64,000 nucleotides of DNA from Oxyruncus cristatus (lineage: Eukaryota; Chordata; Aves; Passeriformes; Cotingidae). Shown here piece after piece: positions 23,040 through 36,900 of this stretch (position 1 is the first letter of the stretch; each line of letters starts with the position of its first letter). The translations under genes were made by a program, and so were the position numbers. The notes beneath the pieces were generated by a model. It did no database searches. It was not told the DNA's origin and was given only the letters and a program-made list of their open reading frames with translations. The stretch spans positions 682,001 to 746,000 of the forward strand of contig VXAY01002045.1 of NCBI GenBank assembly GCA_013399855.1, written 5' to 3'.

Positions 23040-23902
23040 TACTACAGTGCCAGATTACCAATGAAAATAGTCACAGTCAACAGTCTGTGGGCCACTTTGC
23101 ACTCACCATATCCAGTACACTGCTCTGTTGTGTCAGGTCCCTGATGTATAACTTGGGGATAAGGTGATTTCTTATCTGAGAAATTAAAGAATTGCAATTT
23201 TGGCCCAGAATCCTCAATGTTTCAGGTGACAGCACTTACATGGAAGACAACTGAATTGTGCTTAGGAATGAAGAGACATTAGTTCCCATGGGCACAAGAT
23301 GAAAAGACAAGAGGAATGTTCTTGTATTCAAAAATTTTTAGAAAGAAAAAATGGCCTGTATTGTTGTCAAACACAAAGCAGTTTTATTCCTTTCATAAGT
23401 TTATTGTCAAAGAGAGACTCCTGAAACTCAGTTCAGAAAAAGCAGCGCTCCATTGCCCCACCGGAATTTGGAAACTAGAAATTGCTCTGTCTTCAAAAAA
23501 TTACTTAGAACACTAAGAAATGAAATGCAGGGTAGAGAAAGCGTGTCAAAAAAGGAGAACTAAGATTGAAGTTCACCTGGCTTTAACATGGAAAACAAGC
23601 ATAGAAATTCAAAGTTTCCCCATTGCAATGAGGCATGGCGCAAAACAAAGTAGAATTTAACAAAAGTGCATGATGCTGTTTTACCTCTGAGAGTCAGACT
23701 TGCAATCAAGAGTGTAGCATATGTGATCAAGCATTTCATGAATGTCTGTTAAATAAAATATGATGACCTTTAAAGTGGAGAATACATTTAGAAACAAAAA
23801 TAAATCTTCTAGCCTGGAGTCCTATATCCTTGTATGGTAAAGTCCTCACCTCACCTATTCCAGATCACCTGCATTGAATTTGGAATGTCTGGCATGATGA
23901 AC
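23040..23902. other. Intergenic sequence, nothing recognised
   Basis: No coding, RNA or transposon signature recognised. Confidence 0.5.
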
Positions 23903-24008
23903 TTTGAGCAACCTGGTCAAATGGAAGCTGTGTCTGCCCTTGGCAGGGGCATTAGAACTGGATGATCTTTAAGGTCTCTTCCAGCCCAAACTATTCAATG
24001 ATTCTATT
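23903..24008 (+). mobile_element. CR1 LINE, 3' fragment
   Basis: The last ~105 bp of a CR1: it starts at GAGCAACCTGGTC, runs through 'ggcaggggcattagaactgg' and 'atgatctttaaggtc', and ends in ATTCAATGATTCTATT, a worn version of the CR1 8-bp tail. It contains no coding part. Confidence 0.85.
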
Positions 24009-24261
24009 GAACTAGCTGTCTTGCATGCCTTTCAGGGGCCATCCTCTGTTGCATTTTTTGCTTGCCTGCATCTGATGATCTGGAATCCATGGAAAATGGT
24101 AAGAAATGTTAGTTTACTTTGTGGGACAATTTCTTGGTGGTAGGGGACATGGCAGTGCACTACTCTTCAGAGTAGTGGTTCTGCTCTTGAATTTTGCCTG
24201 AACCAGATCGTACTCTGCAGGTACTCCTGGCACTTGTACTTGGCTAGTTAGTCTCTCTGTG

Positions 24262-24525
24262 AAACCTGTTCCAGTGTTTGACCACCCCCTCTGTAAAGAA
24301 ATGCTTCCTAATGTCCAGTCTGAACCTCCTCTGGTGCAGCTTTGAACCATTCCTACATGTCCTGTCACTGGATACCAGGGAAAGGAGCTCAGTACCTCTC
24401 TCTCCATGTCCCCTCCTCAGGAAGCCTCAGCTACCTTTGCTCCAAACTAGACAAACCCAGTGCCCTCAGCCACTCCACACAGGACGTGCCTTCCAGCCCT
24501 TTTACTCACTTTGGTGCGTCACTTT
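24262..24525 (-). mobile_element. CR1 LINE, 3' coding-region fragment, inverted
   Basis: The plus strand reads as the complement of the CR1 ORF2 end: 'cctgttccagtgtttgaccac', then 'cttcctaatgtccagtctg', then 'tgtcctgtcactgg', and later 'ccctcagccactcc'. It is diverged and lacks the CR1 tail on the 3' side. It sits about 250 bp from the opposite-strand CR1 at 23903-24008. Confidence 0.75.
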
Positions 24526-27500
24526 GCTAAATCTGGCTGCTTCAGTCACAGTGGCCCTGCACTTTGCAGGTTTGAATTTAGCATTTTGTGGGGTTTAAGC
24601 ACACCTTTGTATTTCCTGCAGTGTCATTTAAATAACTATGCAGTCCACTCTCATTGCACTTATCACAGCACTACAGTCTTAGCTTTGCTTGCATCCTCCC
24701 TATTTATGCACAACTTATTACTAGGTCAATACCCTCAACACTAGTAGCTATCCATTTCAAAATGCAATCCTGGAATTGCTGCCAGGCACTTTCAGAATTC
24801 AGGGGAAGGTCTAGCACTGTTCCTGCAGTTGCAGGACAATGGATGTAGGGACTGTACTTGGATAATGCAGTTCAGTGCTAAGTTAAACCTAATATGATAA
24901 TGAAGTTTCTTAGAGTACAGTTTTAATGTTTTGGAATATATAATAAAATTATGCGGGAAATGGTTAACAGCTGAAAAAGCAAAGCATATGGATTTAAATA
25001 ATCTCTGAGGCTGTTTCAAGAACAGCACAGGCGCTTAGGCAGTAGAAAGATGTGCATGTCAGAAATGAATAGATTAAATAGGACCTGAAGGCTTGTAGAC
25101 TTCCGAGAGAAAACAGAATGGAAGAATGAAATAAAACTAAATCAATACAGCAAGATGTGTATTAATTTTCCAGTCTCCCTTATTAGTTATTAAACACAGT
25201 TTAAGGAAACAAAATAATTTCATTAAACAGGGAGAATTGGGATAACTAAGTAACTTTAACTCTTTGAACACAACATTTGTAATGGTAATAATAAATCCAC
25301 CACAGGCAAAACATTCTAGCTTTGAACTTTATCAATGCAGTCATTATTTTGCCACTAAAGAGAAGTCTAAAAAAATCAAATGTTTATTCATGGGGCATTT
25401 ACTGTGGATAGCGAATGAAATCATAAGCAAGAATTATAAATAAAAACATTTGTGATAAATGGAAATAACAGGAAAAAACCCCTGAGAAAATACAGATTTG
25501 TCAGAAGCACTGTTATATACACTGTTAATATTTGCTAAGTAACAGACAATCTGAATGAGGCTCACAAGGTCTTCAATATGTACAAAAAACAAGAGTGTTA
25601 TAACAAAGACCCCCTTTCATCGGTGTTATCAGCAGCTGATCCCTACCGAGCTTTGTAGGATTAGTGGCAGACAGTGACGAACTTCAGTAGAAATGTACAG
25701 ACTTGTGAATGCCACAAAGCTCAGTCCTTTTACATCAGCTTTGTTTGTGTTTGAACAGTTACACTAACTCTCTTAAGGTGTCTCACAATCTTTCTTCTGG
25801 TGTCACTATCTAATATCTAAAAGACAGTGAAAAGTGTAATGAATACACAGTTCTCAGTAGCTAAAAGAGTGTGTCACCAGTACCGAAAGGAAAAAGACAA
25901 AACAATCCATTGCTAAAATCCATGTAGGATGAAAAAAGGACACAATCATAATGTACATTAAAATAACAACAACACCAAAAAATAATACTACCTCAAAAAA
26001 AGGTTTAAATAGTCCATGCAGAAAATACTAACACTTAGAATCCAAGGAGATGTAATATATACCCTGTGCTGCAAGTAATTAACTTTTCATGCCTCAGCAC
26101 AAAAGGCTCTGAGCATATTATCTATGAAGAGAAACAAATGACATGCCAAAGTGTTGCTTGGTATGTAGCAGATGATTAAAAATAATTTTAAAAATCCTTC
26201 ATTTATGTTAACATAAACATTTACAATATCGTATGAAAGAAATAAAAAAATAAATACCAATAACTGACTTGCCATTGAAAATTCAAAAGCAGCAGTGCTT
26301 GTGTGCAGTGCAGTTGCTTAGTGTGATGTGTGTAAGAGCCCAAGGCAGCCCCTTAATTCCCCTGCATTAGCAGCCCAAGTAGCGGTTCCTGAAGGAAATC
26401 TGCTCCACAGAACTAGACTGTCCATGTGGGTCAGAGTAAGCTGAGCACGAGGATTTGCCCAACAATTGCTGTGTGCAGGAATGGCGAGTCATGGAAAGTA
26501 TCTTCACCGGATTGAGAGCTGATGCAATCCACTCCCTCCTGTGGTTTCTGAACGCTTCTGGAATGAGGCTACTCTGGTGTAAACTGCAAGCAACCTAATT
26601 TGACATTTATGGTTTTGCAATTTAATTTTGTCCTGTAAGAGAATAATAGATTCTGCAAAAACATAAAGAATTCCAGTATCTGCTTCAAAGGACAAATGCT
26701 GTTTTGAAAGCAGCTCAGACTTTTTCTGAGGTGGTTTTTTTTTTTAAATGTTGGAAAACTTGTTGAGTAAATACTACATTGTTTCATTTCGAACCAAGGG
26801 AAAAGAATTAGTGCAGTAATTTAAAATCAATTTATGAGTCAATCAAGAGATTTAATATAACATTCCAAGGAAATCACATGATTTCCATTCACATATTTTC
26901 ATTAGCTTTACACTTACAGATAACACTTTATTTCCAAAGCTATTGTCTTATGATAGAAAAGATAAGAGAGCCATTACAGTGCACAGTAGAGATTATTTGT
27001 TTTATGATACTTGTCTTTTCGAAAAAAAAGAATAATTGAGGAAATTCTCTAATGCAGGATGTCTGATTATTTGATCATATTGATCTGTGGTCTTTATGGC
27101 TTGAGTTGCTCTGTATTTATTTTTCCACATGTATAAGTGCAAAACCAGAATAGGGTAGGTACACTCTATTAATTAAAATTCTTCATTTCCTGCACTAAAA
27201 CAAGAGACCAGTCTAGATATTCACAACTCTTTTTCAAAAATTGAGGCATACCACTTTACTCAAGTAGAAAAAAGGATAAAGGTAGTTGCAAACAGTTTTT
27301 TAGCTTCTATAAACTAAAACAAATGGGAAAAAAATTAAAAATGGAAAATAAAAATATGTAGCCCATATTTTTAAACCAGTTATACAGGACAATTTATGGA
27401 AACCCAGAAAGTGGAGTAAATTTTTCACATACATATATAATGAAATTTGAAGTGCATGTGTGTTAAATATGTATCATACTGATGGACTCTTTATAAATGC

Positions 27501-30500
27501 GTAAGAGAGAGATTTATTATTTATATTGCTCCAGGACTGTACTTGGTTCTTTTCAGTAAAAAGCAGGAGGATGTATTTCCTTCCTCAAAGAATATAAAAA
27601 TCCACTTAAGCAAATACACTGGATTCTGTACCTTTAAATTTGAAGCGGGCTATTTTATGGGGATGGGATGGTGTGCAAAATGAAACATAGCCATAATTGT
27701 TAAGGTTTGTGACATACTGTGTATGGCTCAAGCTGTTATTTCTATTCCTGTACACATTCAATTAAAGAACCCATCTTCAACGATGTATTATAGGACACTC
27801 CTGGGAACTAATCCAATGTCTTTAGCTATCTGTTTTACATTGAACCAATTATTGTAATATCTCTAATGTCTAAGTGGTATTGTCCTGAGTGCCATTTTCA
27901 GCATGGTCCAAAGTATTTATTTCTATGAGATTATCTATCTACTCTTCAAATTTATTATGCTTTCAAGAATATCCACAGAGTCACATTAGCATTTTTGTAT
28001 CCCACGGCCGAATGCTCAGGCAAAATGTAATATGAGATAAAGAATCAGCTGACTAAATTTAGTGCTCTCCACTTCTGTTTACATAAAATGACCTCTTCGT
28101 GGTGCTTGACCTCTCTCTATCCTCATTCTGAGTTCCCTGTGACAGCCTGTGTCCATTATTTGTTTTAATGCTCTGTTCTTCCCTGGTGCTGTGTGATGCT
28201 AGCTCAGCTCTGCTATAGACTACAAGCACTGTCTGGAAAACTCTGGGAATGAAAATTAAAGCGGTATTACAGGAGTTTGCAGAATAATGGTTCTGTATCT
28301 CGCTACCACGAATTATTCTTATGTTACAGCAATAATAAAATGTACCCACAAGCACTGAGGTCTCAGTTGGGCCACTATTTGACCACATGTCTGAGCTAGT
28401 GCAGTTCTCCCTTGCACAATTCTGCCTTTCCAGAAATACAGAGGGGATAATTATCTAGTCCAAAAGAGTGTTTAGGCTTTGTGCATTAACATAATGCTTG
28501 TTTGTTGCAAAACAGTGTGTTATTTTCATACATTATTGTTAGCAGGTTCTGACTTTATATTTGCATGAAAAGTGCTGGGTTTTGTGGAAAACTCCACACA
28601 ACCGTGAGGCAGCTACTCATTATTATCATTTTTGTTGTCATTGTCATGGTTTGCTACTGGCAGCTCACTTTGACTAGTTGACACTGTATAACACCTGCTG
28701 CATGAGCTCTTCAGTGACCTAATGCAGCAGTCCTTTATTGACCTCATTTTGTAACAAAGCTTTCATTTATGCCAAGAATTTATAAAACTTACTGACAGAA
28801 GAATTGCAAAACTTTGATTTGGTGATATTTTGGACTCCCTTAATTAAAGGAAAATAGCTAAAATGTAATGGAGTGGCAAAGTGTACTTGCATGTGAAGCG
28901 CAGGAATGGGAGATATGCAATGATTCAGTGGCAAGGTACAGTGGGGTGACCTGCTTTTTCATTTGACTGAATTTACTGTATGTCTCACGAGGAACTTGCC
29001 AACAAATGTTTAAACAAAGACTATGTATTAGAGTCTGTCTTGTTAAGGAGGTCCCAGGATGATTTAAAGCTTTTCAGATGAGACGAGTACGTACAGCAAA
29101 GTGTGTTGTTTCAAACGAAGAACATCTTACTGGTATGAAGGTGGGGAGGCAGCAGGAAAATTGCAGTGGAAGAGGGATGCCTGCATGAGTAGCATAGTAA
29201 AGGTGGACCAGAGCAAGACTGAATATCTGGCAGTGAGCTCATCTTGTAAGCTGCTCTCATCACTTGGGGTAGCCAAGACATTGCATGGCACAGTCATTCT
29301 AGGATAAAATCTCGCAAAGCACTATTTTTTTCAATCTGAGAAAAGGAAAGAACAATTCTGTTCAGTGAATACTAAGAAACCTTCTGTCCTTTGAATGGGC
29401 AGGGCACATTAATTTTTTATGTCTCAAAAATCCCAGGATGTTTTCTGTCCTTTCTGAGGAGTTTTCTGTTGGAAAAGCATGTGTTAGCCCTTCTTCCACA
29501 ATGGGCATCTATTGAGTTTGCAAACTGGAAATCAGCCTCAAGGTGAATCAGGCTTATTGAGTCAGTATCAATGGGAAATACATTTCTCTTGGCTCCTTCT
29601 GTCATATGCTTATAAAAATGGTAATAAATTAGGGGTATTTTGATTCTGTATGCAATTTGTAATAGAAATAATAAATTGCTTGACTTTCATTTTGTGCAGG
29701 ATTGCGTATACTACATAGCCAAACTGTAGATGTGTTTACTTTCATTTTCCTGATTTCTGTGACTTAAATTCTTAATCACCAGGCTGCACTAACAACTTAT
29801 TGAATTAAGCTTCCTCAGCCTGGTGGTGATGGTGATTTTCAGCTAAAACAGTAGTAAACACGCATTGGAATAAATACTTTGCAATGGCAGTTTTTAACAG
29901 AAAGGAAATGATTATTTATTGAATATTGCTGAATGGGCTAAAATAGTATAAATAAACAGAAGAGAAGACAAAGACCAAAGGAAGTACAGTCTACAAAGCT
30001 AATTTAAGCACATATGAAACCTCTGCAAAATTCAGATGAAAAATAAAAGGATTGTTTTGTTATATTCTTCCCCATTTGGCCTGAATTTCTATATTGCAGT
30101 AAAAAATCAGGATTTATCAGGACACTCATCAAGGATGAGCATATCGTTATGTGTAAAATTCCTCATTTAAGAGTAAGAAGTTACTAAACACTTTAATGGA
30201 AGAAAAACAGCTGAAACACCAGCTGGCTCCATCCAAAAGAAAGCATATGTCAACAGAGGAATTTTTTGGGTGTGCTTTGTTCTTTTTGGCTTGTCTTTAG
30301 AAAAGGAGGCAGAAACATCACTTACATAAATAAATAAATATGGGACAGGGCACACCCACACAAGTCTGGTAATGTGACCTGAGAAAAAGCTGAGAAAGAA
30401 AAAGAGATTTTTAATCAGGTTTTGAATGGGAGAGATTTGAGGATGGGATTTTTAGAATTATATACTATTGTTTTGATTTTTCTTGTATTTAGAAAAAGAG

Positions 30501-31814
30501 AACTTGTTTGGAAATGAAGGAAAGAAACACAGTAATTGCCCCACAATCAGCTCCCCCTTTTCCCTGGCACAACCCACCTTGAACCCAGAAAACTGGCCAA
30601 CCTTTTGAATCAAAAGGCAGTGAGAGTGTGTGTTTGGAAGCAGGGGACAGGAAATAGGATTCAGAATAAACCTGCAGTGTACCAGGACGTCTGTTCTCCC
30701 AAGATTCGTTTTACCACTAGACAATCTGGAATTGGATGATTGTCACTTGTATTCTGCATTGTCATTCAGCACTGGAGAGTAAGGAATAGCAAAGCACTAA
30801 CTGGCATTTCAGCCTGTTCTTTTGGATGCAACAAGGACCACTTTGGGGGTTCCTCCTCCTTGTGGCACTGTGTGAGCACACGCAGGCAGTTGAAATGACC
30901 CAAGCAATGAGATTCAGGTGCACAAGTGCACCAGTGAAAGGACCAGCTATCTGCTAAGGGATCAGCAAAAAGAGGAAAAGCTCAGTAAAATTAATATTTC
31001 CGTAGAGGAATTTAGCTGATGAGTCAGGAACTGTTGAAGCAGTTCCTGTACTGATTTTCTGTTTCATTGTTATCATTACTTTCAAATCAGATTACGCAGG
31101 TAGTTCAGTAAAATGGCTTTGGTTGACAAAATAATTACTGGAACCATTCTGATGCTATCTTAAAAGACAGGAGGTGATTCCAGAAGCATTTTCCCAGACC
31201 GTACTTGTTAGTGCAACACACTGAAGGACTCAAGAAGAGCTGGATAAAGATCTTAATGTTGTCAACCAGTCCTAAATCCAGAGAATAGGGCCCAAATAGG
31301 TGACAATATATAGTATTTACACAAGTACAAATTATAAATTGCTTCTGGTTTTAGTAAAGATGAGTAATTGTTTCTTACTTGAGTGAAATTAAATAAAACA
31401 AATTATAATAAAGGTAATTAAAAGAGTAATTGAGTAGTAACTTGGTGACTGAGGAGGAATGGCATTAGTAGTATGGCTTGCAGAGTTCTCTGGGCCTCTG
31501 AGTTCTGTGCAGAATCCTTTCAGAGTGCTAAGAGGGGACTCCGATTGCAGCAATATTCTTAACCAAATCTCCATAATCCTCTTCCATATCCAGTGAATCT
31601 CTTTATTACCTTGTCTGCTCTGGGATGGAAATGCGATGATGTATATTAATTATAAAATCATAAAAATTTAGGCAGAGGTGACACAGTTCATCAGGTCATC
31701 CCAAGACTGTACCACCATATTCCTCACAGGGCCTTATCTGAGCAGCTCCTAAAGACTTAGAGTGAGTGTAATCATTGCAAACAGTTTAATTCCAGTGCTC
31801 TGCTCCTCACCATT
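24526..31814. other. Seven kilobases of intergenic DNA with no recognised element
   Basis: AT-rich, with no CR1, LTR, tandem array or CpG cluster that I can identify and no frame longer than about 110 codons. Long repeat-poor stretches upstream of a gene can hold distal enhancers, but nothing in the sequence alone proves this. Confidence 0.5.
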
Positions 31815-31990
31815 TGAAAGTTCTGAAGACTATTATGAGGCTTCCCTTTGTCTTTCCTCCACAGGATAAATATCACTTATTCTTCTAAACTTTCTGTATG
31901 TTTCTGGACCTCCAATTGCTCTTATTGCTCCCTTATGGATTCTGTCTAGGTGATCATGCCTTCTGCACATTTGTTGAAGTGACAGCAGGT
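31815..31990 (-). repeat. Ancient CR1-like relic
   Basis: On the plus strand, 'gaagactattatgaggcttccc', 'gtttctggacctccaattgctc' and 'tattgctcccttatggattctg' follow in order the antisense of an old amniote CR1 (its segment on Pol-encoding and 3' sequence). It is strongly diverged, with uncertain edges; it may extend to about 31700 and 32080. Confidence 0.5.
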
Positions 31991-32339
31991 GATGAAGAGT
32001 TAGTGCCAGTGGCCAAGGGACCATTACACTTTTTGCCACATGCTGCTCTACTGCATCTTCCCCCACTACACCACCCTTGACATTTGTGCCCTAAGTATGG
32101 CAGTTGTTATATTTCCCCAGAAGAGTAAGATTCCTTCTGAAAAATCCATCTTACTTCGGAACAGAGAATTGTACGGATCACTAGATGGGATGGATGCAGT
32201 GGGAAACGTTGTGGGATTCAAACCTTTGCAGTTCCTGAGGGTCCCTCTGTCTTTAAGAATTGACATTTTCTTTGTGTATCTCAGCCCTTGTTACATTTTA
32301 ACAAATCCTGTTACACTTTAACAACTTAGGCTTGTCTTT

Positions 32340-33600
32340 GCTCTTTAGCCAAGCAGAAAAGTTGCAAGAGTAATTTGGGGGGTTATTAACAAGTGTTGGG
32401 AATAATCAATGAAATGGCAGCCTGTGGGATCTAGGCTGTGTCAGCCCTGAGCCAGGTTTTGCGGAGGCTGGAGGTCTAGGATGCAAAGCAGGAAAAACAC
32501 CATTAAAAAAAACACGGGTAGCAAGATTTGCAGGAAACAATTGTTTACTGCTTTTACTCGAGCATATGCATAATTTCACAGCACAGCAAGCAGCAGTCAG
32601 GGCCTGTGCACAGTGCAGTCGGTCAGGGCATTCTCCACAATTTGCCCCCCCGTTTATCCTGGGTGAGTGAACAAGCTGTGGCAGGCACAGGTGGTGACCG
32701 TGGCTCCATTTAGGCATCTTGCTCTCTGTCTTGTGCCATCTGCTCCTCTTTGCTCCTGCAAATACCATACAGGAGACAGCAGAGAAGTAGAATCCTGTTA
32801 AGGTTAGTCTGAGATCTCTCTTTCCTTTACGGGCTATTCCTCTGGCCTTCAGGTGATCAAGCACATTTTCTACTGTCAATCCCCCATGTTTGGAGCCCAT
32901 CTCATAGCTATGAGACATCTCTTTTCTCATGGAGCAAGATGATTTTGGAGGGGGAGTCCCTTTGTCTACATGGCAGCTGTGACTTCTTCAAGTCTTAGTT
33001 GAGTCCTCTTTCTCTAGTCCTGTGGTACCTGAAGCTGATCATATCCCAGCTGCTGGGGTCCTGCTGCCCTACTCAACCTAACAATGCATGTTCCTATCCC
33101 TGTCATTGCACAGGCTCATATAATTATGTGGTGAACTGACTGACAGCTACTCTGGCTGAGAAATAACCACTTTCTTGGTGGAGCCAGCTGTCAGCCCCCT
33201 GAACTGTCCCAGCATGTGGTTGCGTTAGAAGCAATGCTAGCAAAATTAAAAGGATGGGAATGTAGCTGGGAAGTCCTGCAGATGGCAGGACTACAGCAGC
33301 CCAGATTTAGTACTGCTGACTGCTGTACGGTTGCATGGCCCTTTCTGATGTGTGTGATGTACGTTGGATGGATCCATACCTCTTCACACAGCTTTCTGAC
33401 CACTTCCAGGTAGATATACAGCCTACTGCTGCTGCTCCAGGTAGAGGTGAATGTGGTGTGTTGCTCGTGCAATAAAAGGTTACAAATGGTGATGTTAAAC
33501 ATGATAACTGCTACTGAGCTGAGTAGTAAAGGTGGGTGATTGAACAATGCACAGATCTCAATATGATTGTGGAAACGTGGCCTAAGTGCACAGCTTTGCA
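32340..33600. other. Unassigned block between two ancient CR1 pieces
   Basis: Somewhat richer in GC than its surroundings, with a 174-codon minus-strand open frame at 32406-32930. That is the longest in the window outside the CpG island and the young CR1. The translation is Cys/Ser/Arg-rich in its second half and shows no domain, signal peptide or membrane segment I recognise. It may be a later insertion into an old CR1, or simply unique DNA. No terminal repeats were identified. Confidence 0.35.
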
Positions 33601-33689
33601 TCACTTCCTCTGAATTCCCCTCTCATGTCTTCTGAATTTTTTTCCCATATGTCAGATTGCCTTTGAGTTCTAATCCTGTCAGGCAATAT

Positions 33690-33942
33690 CCTTTCAGTCT
33701 CCCGCAGTTTCATGTTGTCTGCAAATTTAATAGAAATGGTCCCTAGTCCATCATCCAGGTTGCACATGAAACTTTGAATGAAACTGGACCTGGCCCAGAT
33801 TCCTATAGCCCCAAGCCTTATAGAAAAATGCTGCTTGATTGATCCTACAACTTAAACAGTGGTCCATTAATGATTACTCTTTGCATATTGGTGCCCAGTT
33901 AGATTTTGTACCTACCTTCAATTAGTTTCAACTAAATGTCTT
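33690..33942 (-). repeat. Ancient CR1-like relic
   Basis: The plus strand carries, in order, 'catgttgtctgcaaattta', 'ccatcatccaggttg', 'actggacctggcccagattcct', 'ggtccattaatgattactct' and 'tacctaccttcaattagttt'. This order matches the antisense of an old amniote CR1. Same orientation as the relic at 31815-31990 and in the order expected for one element. Confidence 0.6.
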
Positions 33943-36900
33943 TTAAAATTTATTCTTCCCAACTGCATCCCACCCTCACTCTATTAATGGGTTCTCATAT
34001 ACCAAGATGACAGTTTATTTGACCTCTGAAAGCAACTTATTTCTACACTTGAAGCCACCTGAATGCACAGTATTTATTCTCCCTGAATGCATAGTATCTA
34101 ATCTACCCACAGTGGTGGGAAATTAATAGGGTGATTTCACAACAGAGTGACAATAAATAAATTACCTGTCACTGGACTGCATTTTCTTTTAGGATTTGCA
34201 GAGTTTGGAAGTCAGCATCTTCCCTGTCCCTTTTTTCATGCCTGTAAATGAAAAAGAGCTGCTGATTTTTTTCACAGGAAAGCAAAAAAAACAAAGCCTC
34301 ATTAGTGGTGACTGTTCTCCACAGATTTGCAACCAGCAAAGCCGTGTATGCTTTTCTTTGTGGAAGTGGGACACGTATGTGGCATCCCCATGGCAGCAGA
34401 ATGTGTGTTTAAACAATAGCTCTTTGCACATTTCAATAACCAGTTGGGGTTGCAAACCCAACTGCTCCTGATATAAGTCTTTATATGTACATGCTATGAT
34501 ACAGCATCTTCAGTGCTGTTCTTCAAAATCCTATGTTTATTTTTTATCTCCCTGTTTTACAGTTCCCTACTTGCTCCGGGTGACTGTCACTAAAGGGAAG
34601 GAGGTGGCAGGTAATCCCTGCCTTGTGGATGCTCTCTGTTTAGCCCTTACTTTCACTAGTAAACTGAAAGCCAAGGAAAAAGGTGCGTGGCAGCGGAACT
34701 AGAGAAATAATGTCAATTATTGATAGCCAAAGGAAGAAGAAAGGCCACTCAGTCTTTCCTTCCACAGTATTCAGAGGAAATCTTAACTGTGGGCCTAAGA
34801 CCAATTCAATTCTTACATAAACCAGTTGCCGTCTCCGCTTCTGCCCAGGGGCTAGTGCTTGTAGCACAGCTGCAATAGGCTGTGTCTAGAGGCAGCGTTG
34901 GGACTGCTTAGGGAGAATGTTTATTCTGTCAACCTTGAAGGCACCAAATCTCCTTCACACATAAGCAGACAATCATCTAACAGAGTATAAAAAACTTAAT
35001 TAGCTTATCACAATCACTTTAAGGTGAGTGAGAGAATGTTCTCTGTCACTGGATAGCATATACATTCACTGTGGTGGTGCTAGTCAGCTCTGAGATGTTA
35101 TTTTCTCTCTTCTTATACAAGAAAGAAATTGTAGAAATTACCAGATTTTTTCCCATTCTAATTGAATTATTTTGCTGGTTTTCATAAAGAAGTCTCTGTA
35201 GTAAGTTGGATAGAATTAGGTCACGGCAACATGCAGTCAGTCCCTGAGTCTGCCAGACATTTCAGTTTTGACCTTTACTGTCCACAGTACTGGAGTTAAT
35301 TATGATGAGAGAATACTTACCACTTTTAGTCTTCACAGAAATCTCTTAGCTAAACTGCTTACTAATGATAACATAGTGTTTCTTGGTACCTTCTATGTTT
35401 TTTAAGACTGTGTGGCATCTACCACCATTGTAGCAGACCATGATAATGACCCTCAAAATTGTATTACATTTACGTGGTGTTACACCCAGTAATCACTTAG
35501 GGCCCTGATATATATGGTATAGGGGACATGAATCCCCCTTGCCTTGCACCTTGCTAGGTAATACATAGTACTATAAATTCAAGGTAAATATGATACCACT
35601 CTGATATTTGCTATTTTATAGTCAGTTTCTGGGATATAAATTAGTACCTCGCCGGGCAGTAATGAAAACATCTTCAGGCAAAAAGACATTAAGTCTCTGT
35701 CTTCCCCTATGGCAGAAAATCCATGGGGTGTGGTACTGCATGTTTAATTGTGACTTAGCACTTTTGGAAACTGCCGCAAAACCTCCAGAAAGATGTTGAT
35801 CCTATCCCACTACTTGGGAGTAGTAGGAGAAAAATAACAGGAAAGCCCCAGCCATCCACAAAAGACTGCTGTCTTGAAACAGAGAAACTTAATTTGACAG
35901 CACCAAATAGGAACAGATCTTTCAGAAGAAGGTTCAAGGTCTCTTTCAAGGGGATGTCTCCTGAAAAAACATCGGGTTATTGTCCCCTGCAAGCAAGGAA
36001 AAGATCACAGTCACAGTAAGGGCTGTTTGGGAGGTCCTTCCCAGTGTGCCTTGATTGTAGAAAGAGGAGTATGTCTTTAATTCTAATTTTACTGCCTGAA
36101 AGAAGAAATAAAATGCTTAAGAGAAATGTATTCCTAAACTCAGTGAAATCCACCACAGCCTAATAGCTCTAATGCCAAGATATCTGCCCACAGTCTAATC
36201 AGAAAGATATTTTATTAAGCAAACAACATCTGACACTACTATGACAGTGTCAGCCTACTCTTGCTTAAATGAAGCAGCTGAAAAGGCTACATAGGATGTA
36301 ATTTAAGAGTTTTCTAAGCTACTTATTTCACAGCTATGGAGATATTTCTTTTTAAAGCAAAGGAAGTAGAAATATTAGTAACTGCTATTGTAGGTGGCCA
36401 CCCTCCAGATTTTTTATGAATAAGATCTAACATTTCAATATTTAAGCATTCATTAATTTTTTTTAGCTTGCAGTACCGATTTATTAAAAACCCTTTGAAG
36501 CTTTTCATCAAGTTTCCTCATGCAATCCAGCTAGTTAATTCTGATACAATTAACTAATATTGGGGGGTTTTGCCTTAAGGATTTACACTTCTTTATCAGT
36601 TCAGGTAGAAATCTGACCCAAATCAGATCCAAAGGATCATAATAAAGTAATGATGCATCCCATATGACAAGACAAAGTGTAGAGAAGGACTCTTACAAGG
36701 TTAATTTTCACAGTCATAGTTCCCACCCCCCAACCAATACTTATTCTATTTGTTTAAACACTGAAGGCATTCTTGTTTTTCTTAAATACTCCTTTTTCCC
36801 TAAATTACAGGCTTTAAGATATTAAATCTACAGATTAAGTCAAGGCAGCAAACATACTTCAGCTGCAAGTTTCCAAGAATGTATTATAAACAGTTGTCTG

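Noticed and set aside
32284..32325. Direct repeat of TGTTACATTTTAACAA-type words
   Set aside because: Only two short diverged copies in AT-rich DNA; too little to call an element.
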